A stretch of DNA of 64,000 nt from VAZQ01 sp963841105 (GCA_963841105.1 CAWJCB010000009.1:1-64000); one strand, 5' to 3'; positions 52,424 to 62,608 are shown, counted from the first letter of the stretch. The notes: generated by a model not told the origin, from the letters alone. A program made the numbers and translations.

Positions 52424-53701
52424 ATGCTGGGATTCTGCCGCGATTGCCGCCATGACGTACCTGAGGGGGCACGAGGCTGCGCTGCGTGCAGGTCACCTCG
52501 AGTGTTGCAGCACACCGAGCTGCATGAACTCGCGATTGCGCACGTCGATTGCGACGCCTTCTATGCCGCAATCGAGAAGCGCGACGACCCTTCTCTGGCG
52601 GATAAGCCCGTCATTGTCGGGGGGCGCAGGCGCGGCGTGGTGCTGACCGCGTGCTACATCGCCCGCGCTTTCGGGGTGAAATCCGCAATGCCTATGTTCG
52701 AGGCGCGACGCTTGTGCCCGCACGCCAGCATCGTGCGGCCGGACATGGAGAAATACGCCGGTGTTGCCCGCGACGTCCGCGCTCTCATGACGACGCTTAC
52801 ACCCCTGGTCGAGCCTGTATCCATCGACGAGGCTTTCATGGACCTGTCCGGAACTGCACGGCTGCACGGACAGAGCCCGGCCAAGACGCTTGCATCGTTT
52901 GCGGCCGCTGTTGAGGAGCGACTTGGCATTACAGTGTCGATAGGACTGTCCTGCAATAAATTCCTGGCGAAAATCGCTTCCGACATGGACAAGCCCCGGG
53001 GGTTTGCCGTCCTAGGCCGCCGGGAGGCGGCCGCGTTTCTGGCGCCCAAACCGCTGACGCTGATCTTTGGTGTCGGAAGGATCGCGCAACAGCAATTCGC
53101 GCGCGCTGGCTTGCGTACAATCGGGGACGTTCAGCGCGTTGGAGAGCGCGAGATGACTCGCCGGTACGGCGCGGAAGGCGCGCGTCTGGCGCGGTTATCG
53201 TTGGGGCTTGACGATCGCTCCGTTCGGCCGGATCGCGCGACCAAGAGCATATCGGCGGAAACAACCTTCGACGTCGACATCGGCGATTACCGCCCGCTTG
53301 AAGTGCGTCTATGGCAACTTTGCGAGAGGGTCTCGTCCCGCCTCAAGCACAAGGCACTTGCAGGTTCAAGCATTACGCTTAAGCTTAAGAGCGCAGATTT
53401 TCGCATTCGGACGCGCGCCCGGTCACTTGGCCACCCAACTCAGCTCAGCAGCCGCATTTTCTGTGCCGCGCGTGAGCTGCTGGCTGGTGAGACCGATGGA
53501 ACGCAGTACCGTCTCATTGGAGTCGGGGTATCGAGACTTTGCGCCGCCGACGGCGCCGATCTTCGCGACTTCCTCGACCGGCGAACCGCACAGGCCGAGG
53601 CGGCAGTCGACCGTTTGCGGATGAGATTCGGCGACCTCGCGGTGATCAAGGGCCTTGCCTTTGGCACGGAAGACGAAGAACGGACGACAGAGGACGGCTA
53701 A
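52424..53701 (+). CDS. dinB: DNA polymerase IV with N-terminal zinc finger
   Basis: A 425-residue Y-family translesion polymerase. An N-terminal C4 finger (CRDCRHDVPEGARGCAAC) precedes the palm (AHVDCDAFYAAIEKRDDP with catalytic Asp, VSIDEAFMDLSG) and the little-finger domain. The zinc-finger form is usual in alphaproteobacteria. No C-terminal clamp motif is obvious. It follows DUF3572 by 39 bp in the same direction. Confidence 0.95.
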   Translation: MLGFCRDCRHDVPEGARGCAACRSPRVLQHTELHELAIAHVDCDAFYAAIEKRDDPSLADKPVIVGGRRRGVVLTACYIARAFGVKSAMPMFEARRLCPHASIVRPDMEKYAGVARDVRALMTTLTPLVEPVSIDEAFMDLSGTARLHGQSPAKTLASFAAAVEERLGITVSIGLSCNKFLAKIASDMDKPRGFAVLGRREAAAFLAPKPLTLIFGVGRIAQQQFARAGLRTIGDVQRVGEREMTRRYGAEGARLARLSLGLDDRSVRPDRATKSISAETTFDVDIGDYRPLEVRLWQLCERVSSRLKHKALAGSSITLKLKSADFRIRTRARSLGHPTQLSSRIFCAARELLAGETDGTQYRLIGVGVSRLCAADGADLRDFLDRRTAQAEAAVDRLRMRFGDLAVIKGLAFGTEDEERTTEDG

Positions 53702-53734
53702 ACAAGTTGTCAGTCATCGCTCGTCTGTCCTCTG

Positions 53735-54607
53735 TCAGTGGCAGGGCTTGCTCTCCTTGATGTCGATCGAAGTGAGCTCGCCGCTGATGGCGAAATCATT
53801 GTAGTCCAGCATCAGCGCGCGCGAGACCCCGTTCTCATAAAGCTCGAACTGGATCGCATAGACCGGCGGTTGATCTGCCGTTTTTGCGTCGCGGTCAAAA
53901 TAACTTACCGTCACCGGCCACCGCCTGAGACCGGCGAGCGCTTCATTGCCGGCAGCCGCATCGGATGGCGGACGTTCCTTCGCCGCGATCACCCGGCCTA
54001 TCACGGTGAGGGTATTAAAAACCTTGTCGCCCTTGTCGGAGCCGTCATAGAGCGGCAGCTCTAAAATGCTCTTCTCCTCACGGGCGGCGAGAAGGATGCG
54101 GCGCATGTGGTCGGTCGGAAAGGCTATTGTGGATATCAAATCGAATTTTTTTTCCTCCGGCTTGGCCAGCCTGACCATGACCTTTTCCGGCGTCCGATCG
54201 GCCTCTCCATCGACAGAGTCGAGCAATACTTCGTTGAGGTAGTTCTGCGATTTGAAAACAAACCGCTTTGCCGTTCCGTCCTCCCAGCTGATCGAGCGCA
54301 GGTCGCTGAGCGTCGTCTTGCCGTCGCCATTCTCAAGCTCGGAAACTTGCCGGAATTGCAGTGCGTAGCCTTCGCAGGAGTTACCGGAAAAATCGTAAAG
54401 AATACGCCCACGCGCAGATACGGTGGAAGAGTTGCCGCGCGAGTGGGCAAGCTTCAAGTCATAAATCGCACGATGCGGAGCGAACTCGACGACCGGCTCC
54501 GCCGCAGCGAGGTGTCGCGTGCTGAGGCCATGCGTGAAAAGCACGCCCAAGACAAGAGCCAGGACAGGAGTCGTCCCGACCTGCACGGCTTTTCCGAGGA
54601 TCTTCAT
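53735..54607 (-). CDS. eipB: Cell-envelope integrity protein EipB (DUF1849)
   Basis: A 290-residue periplasmic protein of the EipB/DUF1849 family, known in Brucella and relatives to support envelope integrity. The signal peptide is MKILGKAVQVGTTPVLALVLG and the mature domain starts FAPHRAIYDLKLAHSRG. The conserved Cys pair is visible in GNSCEGYAL and in SKPCH at the C-terminus, matching the family disulfide. GAGGAG upstream supports ATG 54607. Confidence 0.93.
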   Translation of the reverse strand: MKILGKAVQVGTTPVLALVLGVLFTHGLSTRHLAAAEPVVEFAPHRAIYDLKLAHSRGNSSTVSARGRILYDFSGNSCEGYALQFRQVSELENGDGKTTLSDLRSISWEDGTAKRFVFKSQNYLNEVLLDSVDGEADRTPEKVMVRLAKPEEKKFDLISTIAFPTDHMRRILLAAREEKSILELPLYDGSDKGDKVFNTLTVIGRVIAAKERPPSDAAAGNEALAGLRRWPVTVSYFDRDAKTADQPPVYAIQFELYENGVSRALMLDYNDFAISGELTSIDIKESKPCH

Positions 54608-54787
54608 GCTGTTGGCTCCTCGTCGAAGTTGCGCCGCCAACATAGGGTTGTGCTATCTGCCACGCAACCTGCTTGCATCCGACTCGCAATCCGACTTGCA
54701 TGCCCGAAATGGATGAGGGATGACGAAGCCGCATTGGATCGGCGAAACCGGCTCCGCAGCGACGGTAGGTTGGAGAGGAAGGATACT

Positions 54788-55255
54788 ATGACTGGAAGGA
54801 TTGAACAAAAGCTCTCGGAGCTCGGAATATCGCTTCCGACCCCGGCAATCCCCATGGCGAACTATATCCCGTTCGTCCGCTCCGGTGACTTGATATTCAT
54901 CTCCGGCCAGGTGTGCTTCGACGCCGGGGGAAATCTCGTCGCCAAAGGGAAGCTCGGCGCTGGAGTTTCTGTGGAACAGGGGCAAAAAGCGGCCCGCGCA
55001 TGCGCCATCAATGTGCTCGCACAACTCAAGGCCGCAATCGGCGACCTCGACATGGTAACGCGCGTGGTGCGCCTTTCCGGCTTCATAAGTTCCGACCCGG
55101 GCTTTTTCGAAGGACCAAAAGTGATGAATGGAGCATCCGATCTCATGGTCGCCGTATTTGGCGACAAAGGGCGCCATTCCCGCACCACCGTGGGCGTCGC
55201 GTCGTTGCCCGGCAACTCGGCTGTGGAAGTCGATGGGATATTTGAAGCCAGCTGA
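54788..55255 (+). CDS. RidA-family (YjgF) protein
   Basis: A 155-residue Rid-family protein. Motifs are YIPFVRSGDLIFISGQVCFD and the C-terminal GVASLPGNSAVEVDGIFEA, which includes the family's arginine- or substrate-contacting region in variant form. RidA deaminates reactive enamines/imines; this longer subgroup may have other substrates. It overlaps the GDPD start by about 23 bp. Confidence 0.9.
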   Translation: MTGRIEQKLSELGISLPTPAIPMANYIPFVRSGDLIFISGQVCFDAGGNLVAKGKLGAGVSVEQGQKAARACAINVLAQLKAAIGDLDMVTRVVRLSGFISSDPGFFEGPKVMNGASDLMVAVFGDKGRHSRTTVGVASLPGNSAVEVDGIFEAS

Positions 55256-56003
55256 TTCGGGCGTGTCGGCGCTCGAAGCATTGATTGCAAGACCGGTAGC
55301 TCACCGTGGGCTGCACGACGGCCGTTTCCTCATCGAGAACACGCCTTCAGCCTTTGCCGCGGCGATCGAAGAAAATTATGGCATCGAATGCGACCTGCAG
55401 ATCACCGCGGACAGCGAAGCGATGGTGCACCACGACGATGCGTTGGGCCGCTTGACGGAGGGCACGGGTCGTTTGGATGCGTTGACAGCGACGGAGCTCA
55501 AGCGCGTTCCGTTCAAAGCCTGCGCCGACCGCATGATCACGCTGGGTGAATTGTGCGACTTTGCCAGTGGTCGCAGCGCGCTTTTCATTGAATTGAAAAG
55601 CCAATGCGACGGCGACCGGCGCCTGGTGAAAAGAACCGCAGACGTGCTCTCGTGTTATCGCGGAGCAGCTGCCGTGATGTCGTTCGATCCCATGCAAATG
55701 GCGTTCATGCGGGAGATCGCACCGACCCAGGTCCGCGGACTGGTTGCCGAGGGCGGCTGTCCTGCCAGGCCAGAGCCTGCATTTGACAAGATGCGGCGCG
55801 AATTTACCTATATGCAACAGGTGCTGCGTATGCGGCCGCAATTCGTGGCCTATTCCGTGAATGATCTACCCTCCACGATGACCACTATTGCGCGCAGGAT
55901 TTTTGGGGTTCCAATCCTTGCCTGGACGGTCCGCGACGTGGTCGCGCGACAAACAGCGGAGCGCTATGCGGATCAGATTATCTTCGAGGGATTTAGGCCA
56001 TAA
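55233..56003 (+). CDS. Glycerophosphodiester phosphodiesterase
   Basis: A 256-residue GDPD of the UgpQ type. Catalytic His/Glu motifs are VAHRGLHDG, IENTPSAFAAAIE, YGIECDLQITAD, and MVHHDDALGRLTEGTG; the second acidic site is LFIELKSQC. It hydrolyses glycerophosphodiesters to glycerol-3-phosphate. ATG 55233 or GTG 55263 could be the start. Confidence 0.9.
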   Translation: MGYLKPADSGVSALEALIARPVAHRGLHDGRFLIENTPSAFAAAIEENYGIECDLQITADSEAMVHHDDALGRLTEGTGRLDALTATELKRVPFKACADRMITLGELCDFASGRSALFIELKSQCDGDRRLVKRTADVLSCYRGAAAVMSFDPMQMAFMREIAPTQVRGLVAEGGCPARPEPAFDKMRREFTYMQQVLRMRPQFVAYSVNDLPSTMTTIARRIFGVPILAWTVRDVVARQTAERYADQIIFEGFRP

Positions 56004-56023
56004 GGCCTATATCGCGCACCAAG

Positions 56024-57256
56024 ATGCCTGGTACCGAGCTCTTCGTACGAGTGACACACGACATCGCCGAGGTCGCCCGCGACGCCTGGGACGAATGCGC
56101 GAATCCTGCGATCGGAGACCTGGCCAATGGGGCTAAGGATCAAGCATTACGCGGTCCGAACGGAGAAGGGCATGGGTTGCACACCTTCTACGATCCGTTT
56201 GTTTCACACGATTTTCTGTCAGCCCTGGAAGCCTCTGGCTCGGTGCGTGCGCGAACCGGCTGGCAACCCATGCACCTTCTCGCCACCAACGCCGCGGGAA
56301 CAACTGTTGGTGCGGTGCCTTGCTACGTGAAGTCCCATTCGCGCGGTGAATATGTCTTCGATCACGGCTGGGCGGAGGCTTACGAATGCGCCGGCGGGAG
56401 CTATTATCCAAAGTTGCAAGTTTCGATTCCCTTCACCCCCGCAACGGGCCGAAGGTTTTTGGTGCGGTCAGGCCCTGTCGTCGCCTCCGTGCGTGCAGCA
56501 CTCGCGGATGCACTGATCGACGTTTGCCGGCGTTCCCGGACGTCTTCAGTGCATGTCACCTTCCCAACCGAGAACGAATGGCAACTGCTCGGGACCCGCG
56601 GCTATCTCAAGCGTACGCATCAGCAGTTTCATTGGGAGAATGCTGGTTACAAAAATTTTGATGCCTTTCTTGCGGCATTATCCTCGCGAAAGCGAAAAAC
56701 CATAAGACGCGAACGCTGCGAGGCGCTGGCAGCCGGCATCAGCGTCCACTGGCTGAGCGGCTCCGATCTCACGGAGACAGTATGGGACGCATTCTTTGAG
56801 TTCTATATGGAGACCGGATCGCGCAAATGGGGGCGTCCCTATCTCACTCGATCATTCTATTCGCTTGTCGGCGAGAAGATGAGCGACCGTATCCTCCTGG
56901 TCATGGCCAGACGCAACAACCGCTGGATTGCCGGCGCAATTAATTTCATCGGTTCCGACACGCTGTTCGGACGCCATTGGGGCGCCATTGAGCACCATCC
57001 CTTTCTGCATTTCGAGCTCTGCTACTATCAGGCGATCCAATATGCCATTGAGCACGGGCTGGCTCGTGTGGAGGCCGGAGCGCAAGGCGAGCACAAACTC
57101 TCGCGTGGATATTTGCCGACGACGACCTACTCGGCGCACTATTTTCTGGACCCTGGATTGCGGCGCGCCATCGAGCATTACCTCGAGCGCGAACGTGTCT
57201 ATGTGGCGGCCGTGGGCGAGGAATTGGCACAGGCGGCGCCGTTTCGAAAGAGCTGA
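56024..57256 (+). CDS. GNAT/FemAB-like protein (DUF482 family)
   Basis: A 410-residue protein of the DUF482/peptidoglycan-recognition GNAT family. Typical segments are FYDPFVSHDFLSALEASGSV, SSRKRKTIRRER, GSRKWGRPYLTRSFYSL and EHGLARVEAGAQGEHKLSRGY. It resembles FemAB-type aminoacyltransferases, so a peptidoglycan or small-molecule acyl-transfer role is possible. It lies between GDPD and HIT. Confidence 0.88.
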   Translation: MPGTELFVRVTHDIAEVARDAWDECANPAIGDLANGAKDQALRGPNGEGHGLHTFYDPFVSHDFLSALEASGSVRARTGWQPMHLLATNAAGTTVGAVPCYVKSHSRGEYVFDHGWAEAYECAGGSYYPKLQVSIPFTPATGRRFLVRSGPVVASVRAALADALIDVCRRSRTSSVHVTFPTENEWQLLGTRGYLKRTHQQFHWENAGYKNFDAFLAALSSRKRKTIRRERCEALAAGISVHWLSGSDLTETVWDAFFEFYMETGSRKWGRPYLTRSFYSLVGEKMSDRILLVMARRNNRWIAGAINFIGSDTLFGRHWGAIEHHPFLHFELCYYQAIQYAIEHGLARVEAGAQGEHKLSRGYLPTTTYSAHYFLDPGLRRAIEHYLERERVYVAAVGEELAQAAPFRKS

Positions 57257-57327
57257 GGCAAGCTTCGCCAGCAGTCAACCATGCTCGTTCCGATTTAAGT
57301 CGCTCATCACGCGGACCGGAGAACCTC

Positions 57328-57753
57328 ATGTCTACCTACGATCCGAACAACATCTTCGCTAAGATCCTGCGGGGTGAGTTGCCTTGCCACAAGGTCTACG
57401 ATGATAACAAGACTTTCGCCTTTCTCGACATCATGCCGCGCGCTCCCGGACACACCCTTGTGCTGCCGAAGGCGCCCGCGCGCAATATTCTCGACGTTTC
57501 CGCGGACGACCTCGCTTATGTGATGAAGGTTGCGCAGAAAATCGCTCAGGTAAGCGTCGAGGTGTTTGGAGCAGACGGTGTCACGGTTCAGCAGTTCAAC
57601 GAAAGCGCAGGCGGACAGGTCGTGTTCCATCTCCATGTGCACGTCATTCCCCGTCGCCAGGGCGTCGCAATGAAACCCCCCGCCAGCGTGAAGGAAGCTC
57701 CCGAGATACTGGCGGACCAAGCCAAAAAGCTCGCGCATGCGCTCGCACGCTGA
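57328..57753 (+). CDS. HIT-family nucleotide-binding protein
   Basis: A 141-residue histidine-triad protein. The motif HLHVHVIPR provides the catalytic His; FAKILRGELPCHKVYD is the usual N-terminus. It hydrolyses AMP-linked substrates such as adenosine phosphoramidates. The downstream GT87 gene is convergent, 15 bp away. Confidence 0.93.
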   Translation: MSTYDPNNIFAKILRGELPCHKVYDDNKTFAFLDIMPRAPGHTLVLPKAPARNILDVSADDLAYVMKVAQKIAQVSVEVFGADGVTVQQFNESAGGQVVFHLHVHVIPRRQGVAMKPPASVKEAPEILADQAKKLAHALAR

Positions 57754-57768
57754 TCGCCTTAGCCGACC

Positions 57769-58989
57769 CTACATGACAGTGCGCCCAAGAGCATAGGCCG
57801 CTGACACGGCGGTCCTCGCGAGATCGTGTCGCGCGCGTCTGATAACCAGCGAGCCAACGAGCAGGATCGCAGCCAATCCAACGGGGACGGTCACCAGCGG
57901 GAAGATGAGAACACAAACGGCGGCGCAACCGATCCCGAGCATCTCGCCGCAAACCCGATCGTTCCGGCTTGCACGAAGAAGAAATGCCATGGGAACCGCC
58001 AGCACAACGAGATCATAGACAAACAGGTAAGGCGTGACGAGGAGCGAACCTGTCGCCAGCGCCGCGGCTTTGAGATCGAATGAAATGCTGCTGCGCCACA
58101 GCGCACAAAGCAGGACCATCACCGCGCCTGCCGTGCCGATGTGCAGTGTCCAGGCGAGCATCTCACTCCCTCCCACGAGGCGAGTGACGGCGAATACGCT
58201 CTGCAGCTTGCCCCAATCCGCGCGTCCATCGGTCAGAGCGGCGTGCGAGGCAACCGGCAGCGACTGAAAGAACGCGTACCAGCTCTCCATGCCGAAGGCG
58301 AAAACTGTTGCGGCGAAGAGCGCAAGCACTACCGCCGTGGCCGCAGCGATGGCGCGCCATTGCCCGCTCGCGATCAGCACGAAGGGAAACAGGATACCGA
58401 GATGCGGCTTGAAGGATAAAAACCCAATCAGACATCCGGCAACTACCGGCCTCTCGTTCAACAGAAGCAATGATCCGCCGAGCAACGCTGCGGTGACAAA
58501 GCCGTTCTGCCCCACGATTATATTCGACAATATCCCGGGATAGGCGCACGCCAACAGAAAGCCCGTCCGGTCACCGATAATGACCCGAATCGTTATCGCA
58601 TAGGCGGGGAATGAAACGGCCATCCAGGCCAAGTACGCCGCAACGAACGGAAGCAATGCAACCAAGGCGGCAATGAAAAGAAACGTCGGTGGATAAATCC
58701 AGGGAAACTCTCCCACGAATGGATGTCCGACAGTTGCGACTTCCGCCGCCTTGTGACCCACGCCGTCGTATACGTCGAGCGGATGTCCACCGAGCACCTG
58801 TCGACCGCTGGCCCAGACATTGACAAAGTCAGCCGGAATCGGCTGCCCGGCAGGGTCGAGAATCCAGCTGCCCTGCATCAAGGAAGCGATCAGATAAACA
58901 CACTGCGCCACGCACAGGGCAAAGCAGATCAGCTCGACGTTGCGGCTGAGCAGCGGGCGTGCAACCTCGGCCGAAGCATTCCTCAACAT
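57769..58989 (-). CDS. GT87-like (DUF2029) membrane glycosyltransferase
   Basis: A 406-residue polytopic protein of the DUF2029/GT87 family, which includes polyprenol-phosphate-mannose-dependent mannosyltransferases. The early periplasmic-loop Asp is in ADFVNVWASGRQVLGG; WIYPPTFLFIAALVALLPF and GQNGFVTAALLGGSLLLL are family features. About ten helices are apparent. It ends a module with the UGM-like and GtrA genes. Confidence 0.85.
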   Translation of the reverse strand: MLRNASAEVARPLLSRNVELICFALCVAQCVYLIASLMQGSWILDPAGQPIPADFVNVWASGRQVLGGHPLDVYDGVGHKAAEVATVGHPFVGEFPWIYPPTFLFIAALVALLPFVAAYLAWMAVSFPAYAITIRVIIGDRTGFLLACAYPGILSNIIVGQNGFVTAALLGGSLLLLNERPVVAGCLIGFLSFKPHLGILFPFVLIASGQWRAIAAATAVVLALFAATVFAFGMESWYAFFQSLPVASHAALTDGRADWGKLQSVFAVTRLVGGSEMLAWTLHIGTAGAVMVLLCALWRSSISFDLKAAALATGSLLVTPYLFVYDLVVLAVPMAFLLRASRNDRVCGEMLGIGCAAVCVLIFPLVTVPVGLAAILLVGSLVIRRARHDLARTAVSAAYALGRTVM

Positions 58990-59025
58990 GGCCCAGCTTC
59001 ATTTCGTCCAGCGGCCGCTCATGCA

Positions 59026-60546
59026 TCAACCGCCGCCAGCGGCGCGCTTGATCCTCGCCGGCACGAGACGCTCGCTCTTCAGCGCCTCCTTGATGCCGGA
59101 TGTGCCGGCCTCGTGGTATTCAGCATCCTCGTTGACGTCCCACACGTCGTAGATGCGCTCGCCGGCCAAGATATTGCGCGCGGTGAGCATGGCGGTCATC
59201 ATGGCATGATCCTGATTGTTGTATTTGTGCATGCCGTTTCGTCCGACCAGGTGAAGCGTGGGATAGCTGGTCTTGAGGTCGAGGCGAATCATCGCGACAT
59301 TCTCCCGATATTCGTCATCATAGACCGGATAGGCTTTCGACTGCCGCACAACGCAGGCATCAACGATATTCCCGGCGTCTACCAGGCCGATGTGCGCGAT
59401 TTCCGTCTTGGCAAGCGCGATGAGCGCAGCATCGGGGGCATCCCATAACTCGTCGCCTTCGAAACAGAAATATTCCAATCCCAGGCAACCCATTCCGGGT
59501 GGCGCCATCTCCGGCGACCACGAGCGAAAATTCTGCACGCGGCCGACCTTGACGGCAGGATCGTGGACGTAAATCCAGTTGTCGAGAAAAAGGTCGGGCT
59601 TGTCGACCATCAGAGCGACCGTGAGAAAGTCTCGATAGCGCAATTGTCGTGCATGCAGATACGAGATGGGCCGCGGTGCAATTTTTTCCATCAGTTCGCG
59701 GATCGGCGCCGAGCTTACGACGTGTCTTGCGGTGTATCGCTCAGTCGCCCCGTCTGTGGTCGACACCTCCAGCTGCCAGATTTTGCGATTGGCGTCGTAT
59801 GCCAAGGACTGTAGTTCACGCCCCATGAGCACACTGCCGCTGCGCTCGCGAATTCTGGTTGCGGCTGCCTCCCACATCATTCCCGGTCCCTGGCGGGGAT
59901 ATTGAAAGCTCTCGATCAACGACTTGACGACGGGAGCTTCAGAAGCTTGCCCTGCCGGCGCGAGCTTGAATGCCCGTTTGAAGGCGTTAACGACGGCGAC
60001 GCCCAGATCGAGACCTTTGATCCGCTGCGCGGCCCAATCTGCGGATATCTCGTCGCACGAAAGCCCCCACACCTTCTCGGTGTAGGTTTTGAAGAAGATC
60101 GAGAACAGTCGCTCTCCGAACTGGTTGCGCACCCATTCATGGAAGGAGTGAGGATCCTTGATGGGGAACGCCTTGGCGTAGGCGTACGAGAGCATGCAGG
60201 CCGCGCTTCTGAAAAGACCGAGATTAGCCAGAGCCTCAAACGCATTGAGCGGGTACGAATAGAATTTGCCCTCGTAGAAGATCCGGGACAGCCGGGGTCT
60301 TTCAATGAAGTCATCGGGCAGGATTTCGCGCCAGAGATCGACGACTTCCTTCGATTTCGAAAAGAACCGATGGCCGCCGATGTCGAACAGGAAATCCTTG
60401 TAGCGCACCGTCCGGCTGATGCCGCCGACATAGGTCGGGTCCTTCTCGACCACCGCCACAGAACGCATCTGCTCGGTCAGGCAGTAGGCGCAGGTGAGAC
60501 CCGCGGGCCCGGCCCCTATGATGAACACCTCGAAATCGACGGACAT
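59026..60546 (-). CDS. UGM-like FAD-dependent NAD(P)-binding protein
   Basis: A 506-residue flavoprotein. The FAD motif is FIIGAGPAGLTCAYCLTE, followed by YVGGISRTVRYKDFLFDIGG and HRFFSKS; the C-terminal GRNGMHKYNNQDHAMMTAML resembles the substrate/FAD segment of UDP-galactopyranose mutase-like and protoporphyrinogen-oxidase-like proteins. In Hyphomicrobiales these genes often accompany glycosyltransferases. The start at 60546 is 13 bp after GtrA's stop. Confidence 0.85.
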   Translation of the reverse strand: MSVDFEVFIIGAGPAGLTCAYCLTEQMRSVAVVEKDPTYVGGISRTVRYKDFLFDIGGHRFFSKSKEVVDLWREILPDDFIERPRLSRIFYEGKFYSYPLNAFEALANLGLFRSAACMLSYAYAKAFPIKDPHSFHEWVRNQFGERLFSIFFKTYTEKVWGLSCDEISADWAAQRIKGLDLGVAVVNAFKRAFKLAPAGQASEAPVVKSLIESFQYPRQGPGMMWEAAATRIRERSGSVLMGRELQSLAYDANRKIWQLEVSTTDGATERYTARHVVSSAPIRELMEKIAPRPISYLHARQLRYRDFLTVALMVDKPDLFLDNWIYVHDPAVKVGRVQNFRSWSPEMAPPGMGCLGLEYFCFEGDELWDAPDAALIALAKTEIAHIGLVDAGNIVDACVVRQSKAYPVYDDEYRENVAMIRLDLKTSYPTLHLVGRNGMHKYNNQDHAMMTAMLTARNILAGERIYDVWDVNEDAEYHEAGTSGIKEALKSERLVPARIKRAAGGG

Positions 60547-60559
60547 CTGAGACCTGCCG

Positions 60560-61063
60560 CTATGACGATGGCAGTGCCACGTTCCCGCGCCGCTCGAGCG
60601 GCGCGAAAGCGAACAGGCGGTGACCGTTGTACGAAACAACCGCCCCGGCGGCGGCGCCGATGATGATCGCGACCTGCGGCAGGCCAACGCATGCGGTCAA
60701 AACAAGCAGGGCGAACACGCCGTAACTGGTGCTCTGCGCCACCAGCGTCACTGCGGCATAGCGCATCGCCTCCTCGCGCTGGCCACGTCCGCTGCGGTCA
60801 AACGTGAATTTCCGGTTCAGGCGCCAAGTCACGATGGTGGCCACGCCGAGGGCGACAAGTCCGGCCGTCAGCGGATGAATGCCCAATAAGAAGAGAACCG
60901 TGAAAAGGACGAGATCAGCAGCCAGTCCTGTGCTGCCGACGATCAGAAAGCGAAACGGTCGCGGCAACCGGCGCACAATCAGATTGACGTCAATGCAGCG
61001 AATGAAATCGGCGGAAGAAGAAAAATTGCCTTCCTTCTCGCCCGCAAGTTTTCCGATCGACAT
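60560..61063 (-). CDS. GtrA-family membrane protein
   Basis: A 167-residue GtrA protein, a four-helix flippase of polyprenyl-linked glucose. Motifs include FLIVGSTGLAADLVLFTVLF and WRLNRKFTFD. It would flip a lipid-linked sugar for the two GT87 enzymes. ATG 61078 adds five residues. It is first in the leftward module. Confidence 0.87.
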   Translation of the reverse strand: MSIGKLAGEKEGNFSSSADFIRCIDVNLIVRRLPRPFRFLIVGSTGLAADLVLFTVLFLLGIHPLTAGLVALGVATIVTWRLNRKFTFDRSGRGQREEAMRYAAVTLVAQSTSYGVFALLVLTACVGLPQVAIIIGAAAGAVVSYNGHRLFAFAPLERRGNVALPSS

Positions 61064-61378
61064 GATCCACCGGTCCAACCAACCGGGTCGCGCCCGGCAT
61101 GCGCAGTCCGGCAGCGGACCACGCCTCCCGGCAGCTTCATGGCAGGCATTTGTTAAATCGGGCTTTATCCCTGGCGGGAAATCCTGCCGGCGCGATTACG
61201 GTTAATCAGATTGCAACGCTCTGCGGGCACCCTGGCGCACGCTTGCCAAAGTGGGGACCGGTTTTCGGAGAACGGATCAAAATCAGAGCGAGATGATATT
61301 TTCGAGGAAAACTCATCGCGTTCAACGCGTCTATTGCGGCAATCCCGAACGCTTTGTCTTGTTGAAAATGCTGACCAA

Positions 61379-62608
61379 ATGACAGATCAGAGCGCGCTTT
61401 CGCTCACCTCCGGCAGAGACATTTTTTTCAAGCTGGCCTTCGCCATTGGGGTGATGGTCGCCGGTTTGGAGGTCGGCTACCTGATTTACTCGCCGATGCC
61501 TTACGATCCGGTTGGGTACCTGGTCGGGCGCGACTTCGTGAACACCTGGGTCGGAGGGGAGCTCGCGCTGACGCGCAATCCGCAGTCGCATTTCTCAGTA
61601 GACGCTTACAATGCACTATTGGCCGACAAGTTCGGCGGACGCTACCCGCTGCACATTTGGTCCTACCCTCCACATCTGCTGTTGTTCACTTGGCCGTTCG
61701 CGCTCCTACCCTACTCCATCGCCTACGTGCTCTATGTCATTGCCGGCTTGATCCTCTATCTTGCGGTGGTCACCGAAGGCGAGCGGCGCGCAGACCATTT
61801 GCTTCTCCTTGCGCTCGCTCCGGCCGTAACCGTCAATATCTGGTGCGGACAGAATGGATTTCTGACAAGTGCGTTGCTGGTCGGCGGCCTTACGCAGCTC
61901 GACCGGAGGCCGACCTTGGCAGGCGTCCTCTTCGGTCTTCTCACCGTCAAGCCGCAGCTCGGTGTGCTTCTGCCCTTGATGCTCGTCCTCACGCGGCGCT
62001 GGCGCACCATCGTCACCGCTGCGATCACGATCGTCATTCTGCTCGCGGCGACATGTCTCGCGTTTGGGCCGGACGTGTGGACGGCCTACTTGCACGACGC
62101 CATGCCCGTGCAGAGCAAGGTATTCCTTCGCGACTACGAGAACTTCATGACTCACATGCCGACCGGGTTCATGAATGCCAGGGTGGCCGGCCAATCTCTG
62201 TCGATCGCAGGAGGGATCCAGGCCGTGCTGTCTCTTGCATCGATTATCGCGGTGGGATGGACGTTCTGGGCGCGCCGGGATGTCGATCTGGCCAACGCAA
62301 TGCTGGTGACCGCCACCTTTCTGGTGACGCCTTATGCTTTCAACTACGACATGGTGGTTTTTGGTTGGGTCATCCTCACGCTGATGGAGCGCGAGGACAA
62401 CACGGCTTTGGACTATGGGCTGATGCTGGCCGTCTGGGCGACGCCTTTCATGACGGTGCCCCTGGGCATCGCAGGCCTTCCCTTATCCTGCCTGCCCGTG
62501 CTCGGTTTCGGAGCCAGGCTGCTCTGGCGGCTGGGAAACCTAGGCCACACAACAACGCCACACGCTGCGGACATGGGCGCGCGCGCGCACCGGCTCCAGG
62601 GCGTTTGA
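61379..62608 (+). CDS. GT87-like (DUF2029) membrane glycosyltransferase
   Basis: A second 409-residue GT87 protein, divergent from the leftward module. GRDFVNTWVGGELALTRNP holds the equivalent early Asp; YPPHLLLFTWPFALLPY and IWCGQNGFLTSALLVGG correspond to the first GT87. ATG 61379 is preferred. Its end is one base before the clpA stop on the other strand. Confidence 0.85.
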   Translation: MTDQSALSLTSGRDIFFKLAFAIGVMVAGLEVGYLIYSPMPYDPVGYLVGRDFVNTWVGGELALTRNPQSHFSVDAYNALLADKFGGRYPLHIWSYPPHLLLFTWPFALLPYSIAYVLYVIAGLILYLAVVTEGERRADHLLLLALAPAVTVNIWCGQNGFLTSALLVGGLTQLDRRPTLAGVLFGLLTVKPQLGVLLPLMLVLTRRWRTIVTAAITIVILLAATCLAFGPDVWTAYLHDAMPVQSKVFLRDYENFMTHMPTGFMNARVAGQSLSIAGGIQAVLSLASIIAVGWTFWARRDVDLANAMLVTATFLVTPYAFNYDMVVFGWVILTLMEREDNTALDYGLMLAVWATPFMTVPLGIAGLPLSCLPVLGFGARLLWRLGNLGHTTTPHAADMGARAHRLQGV

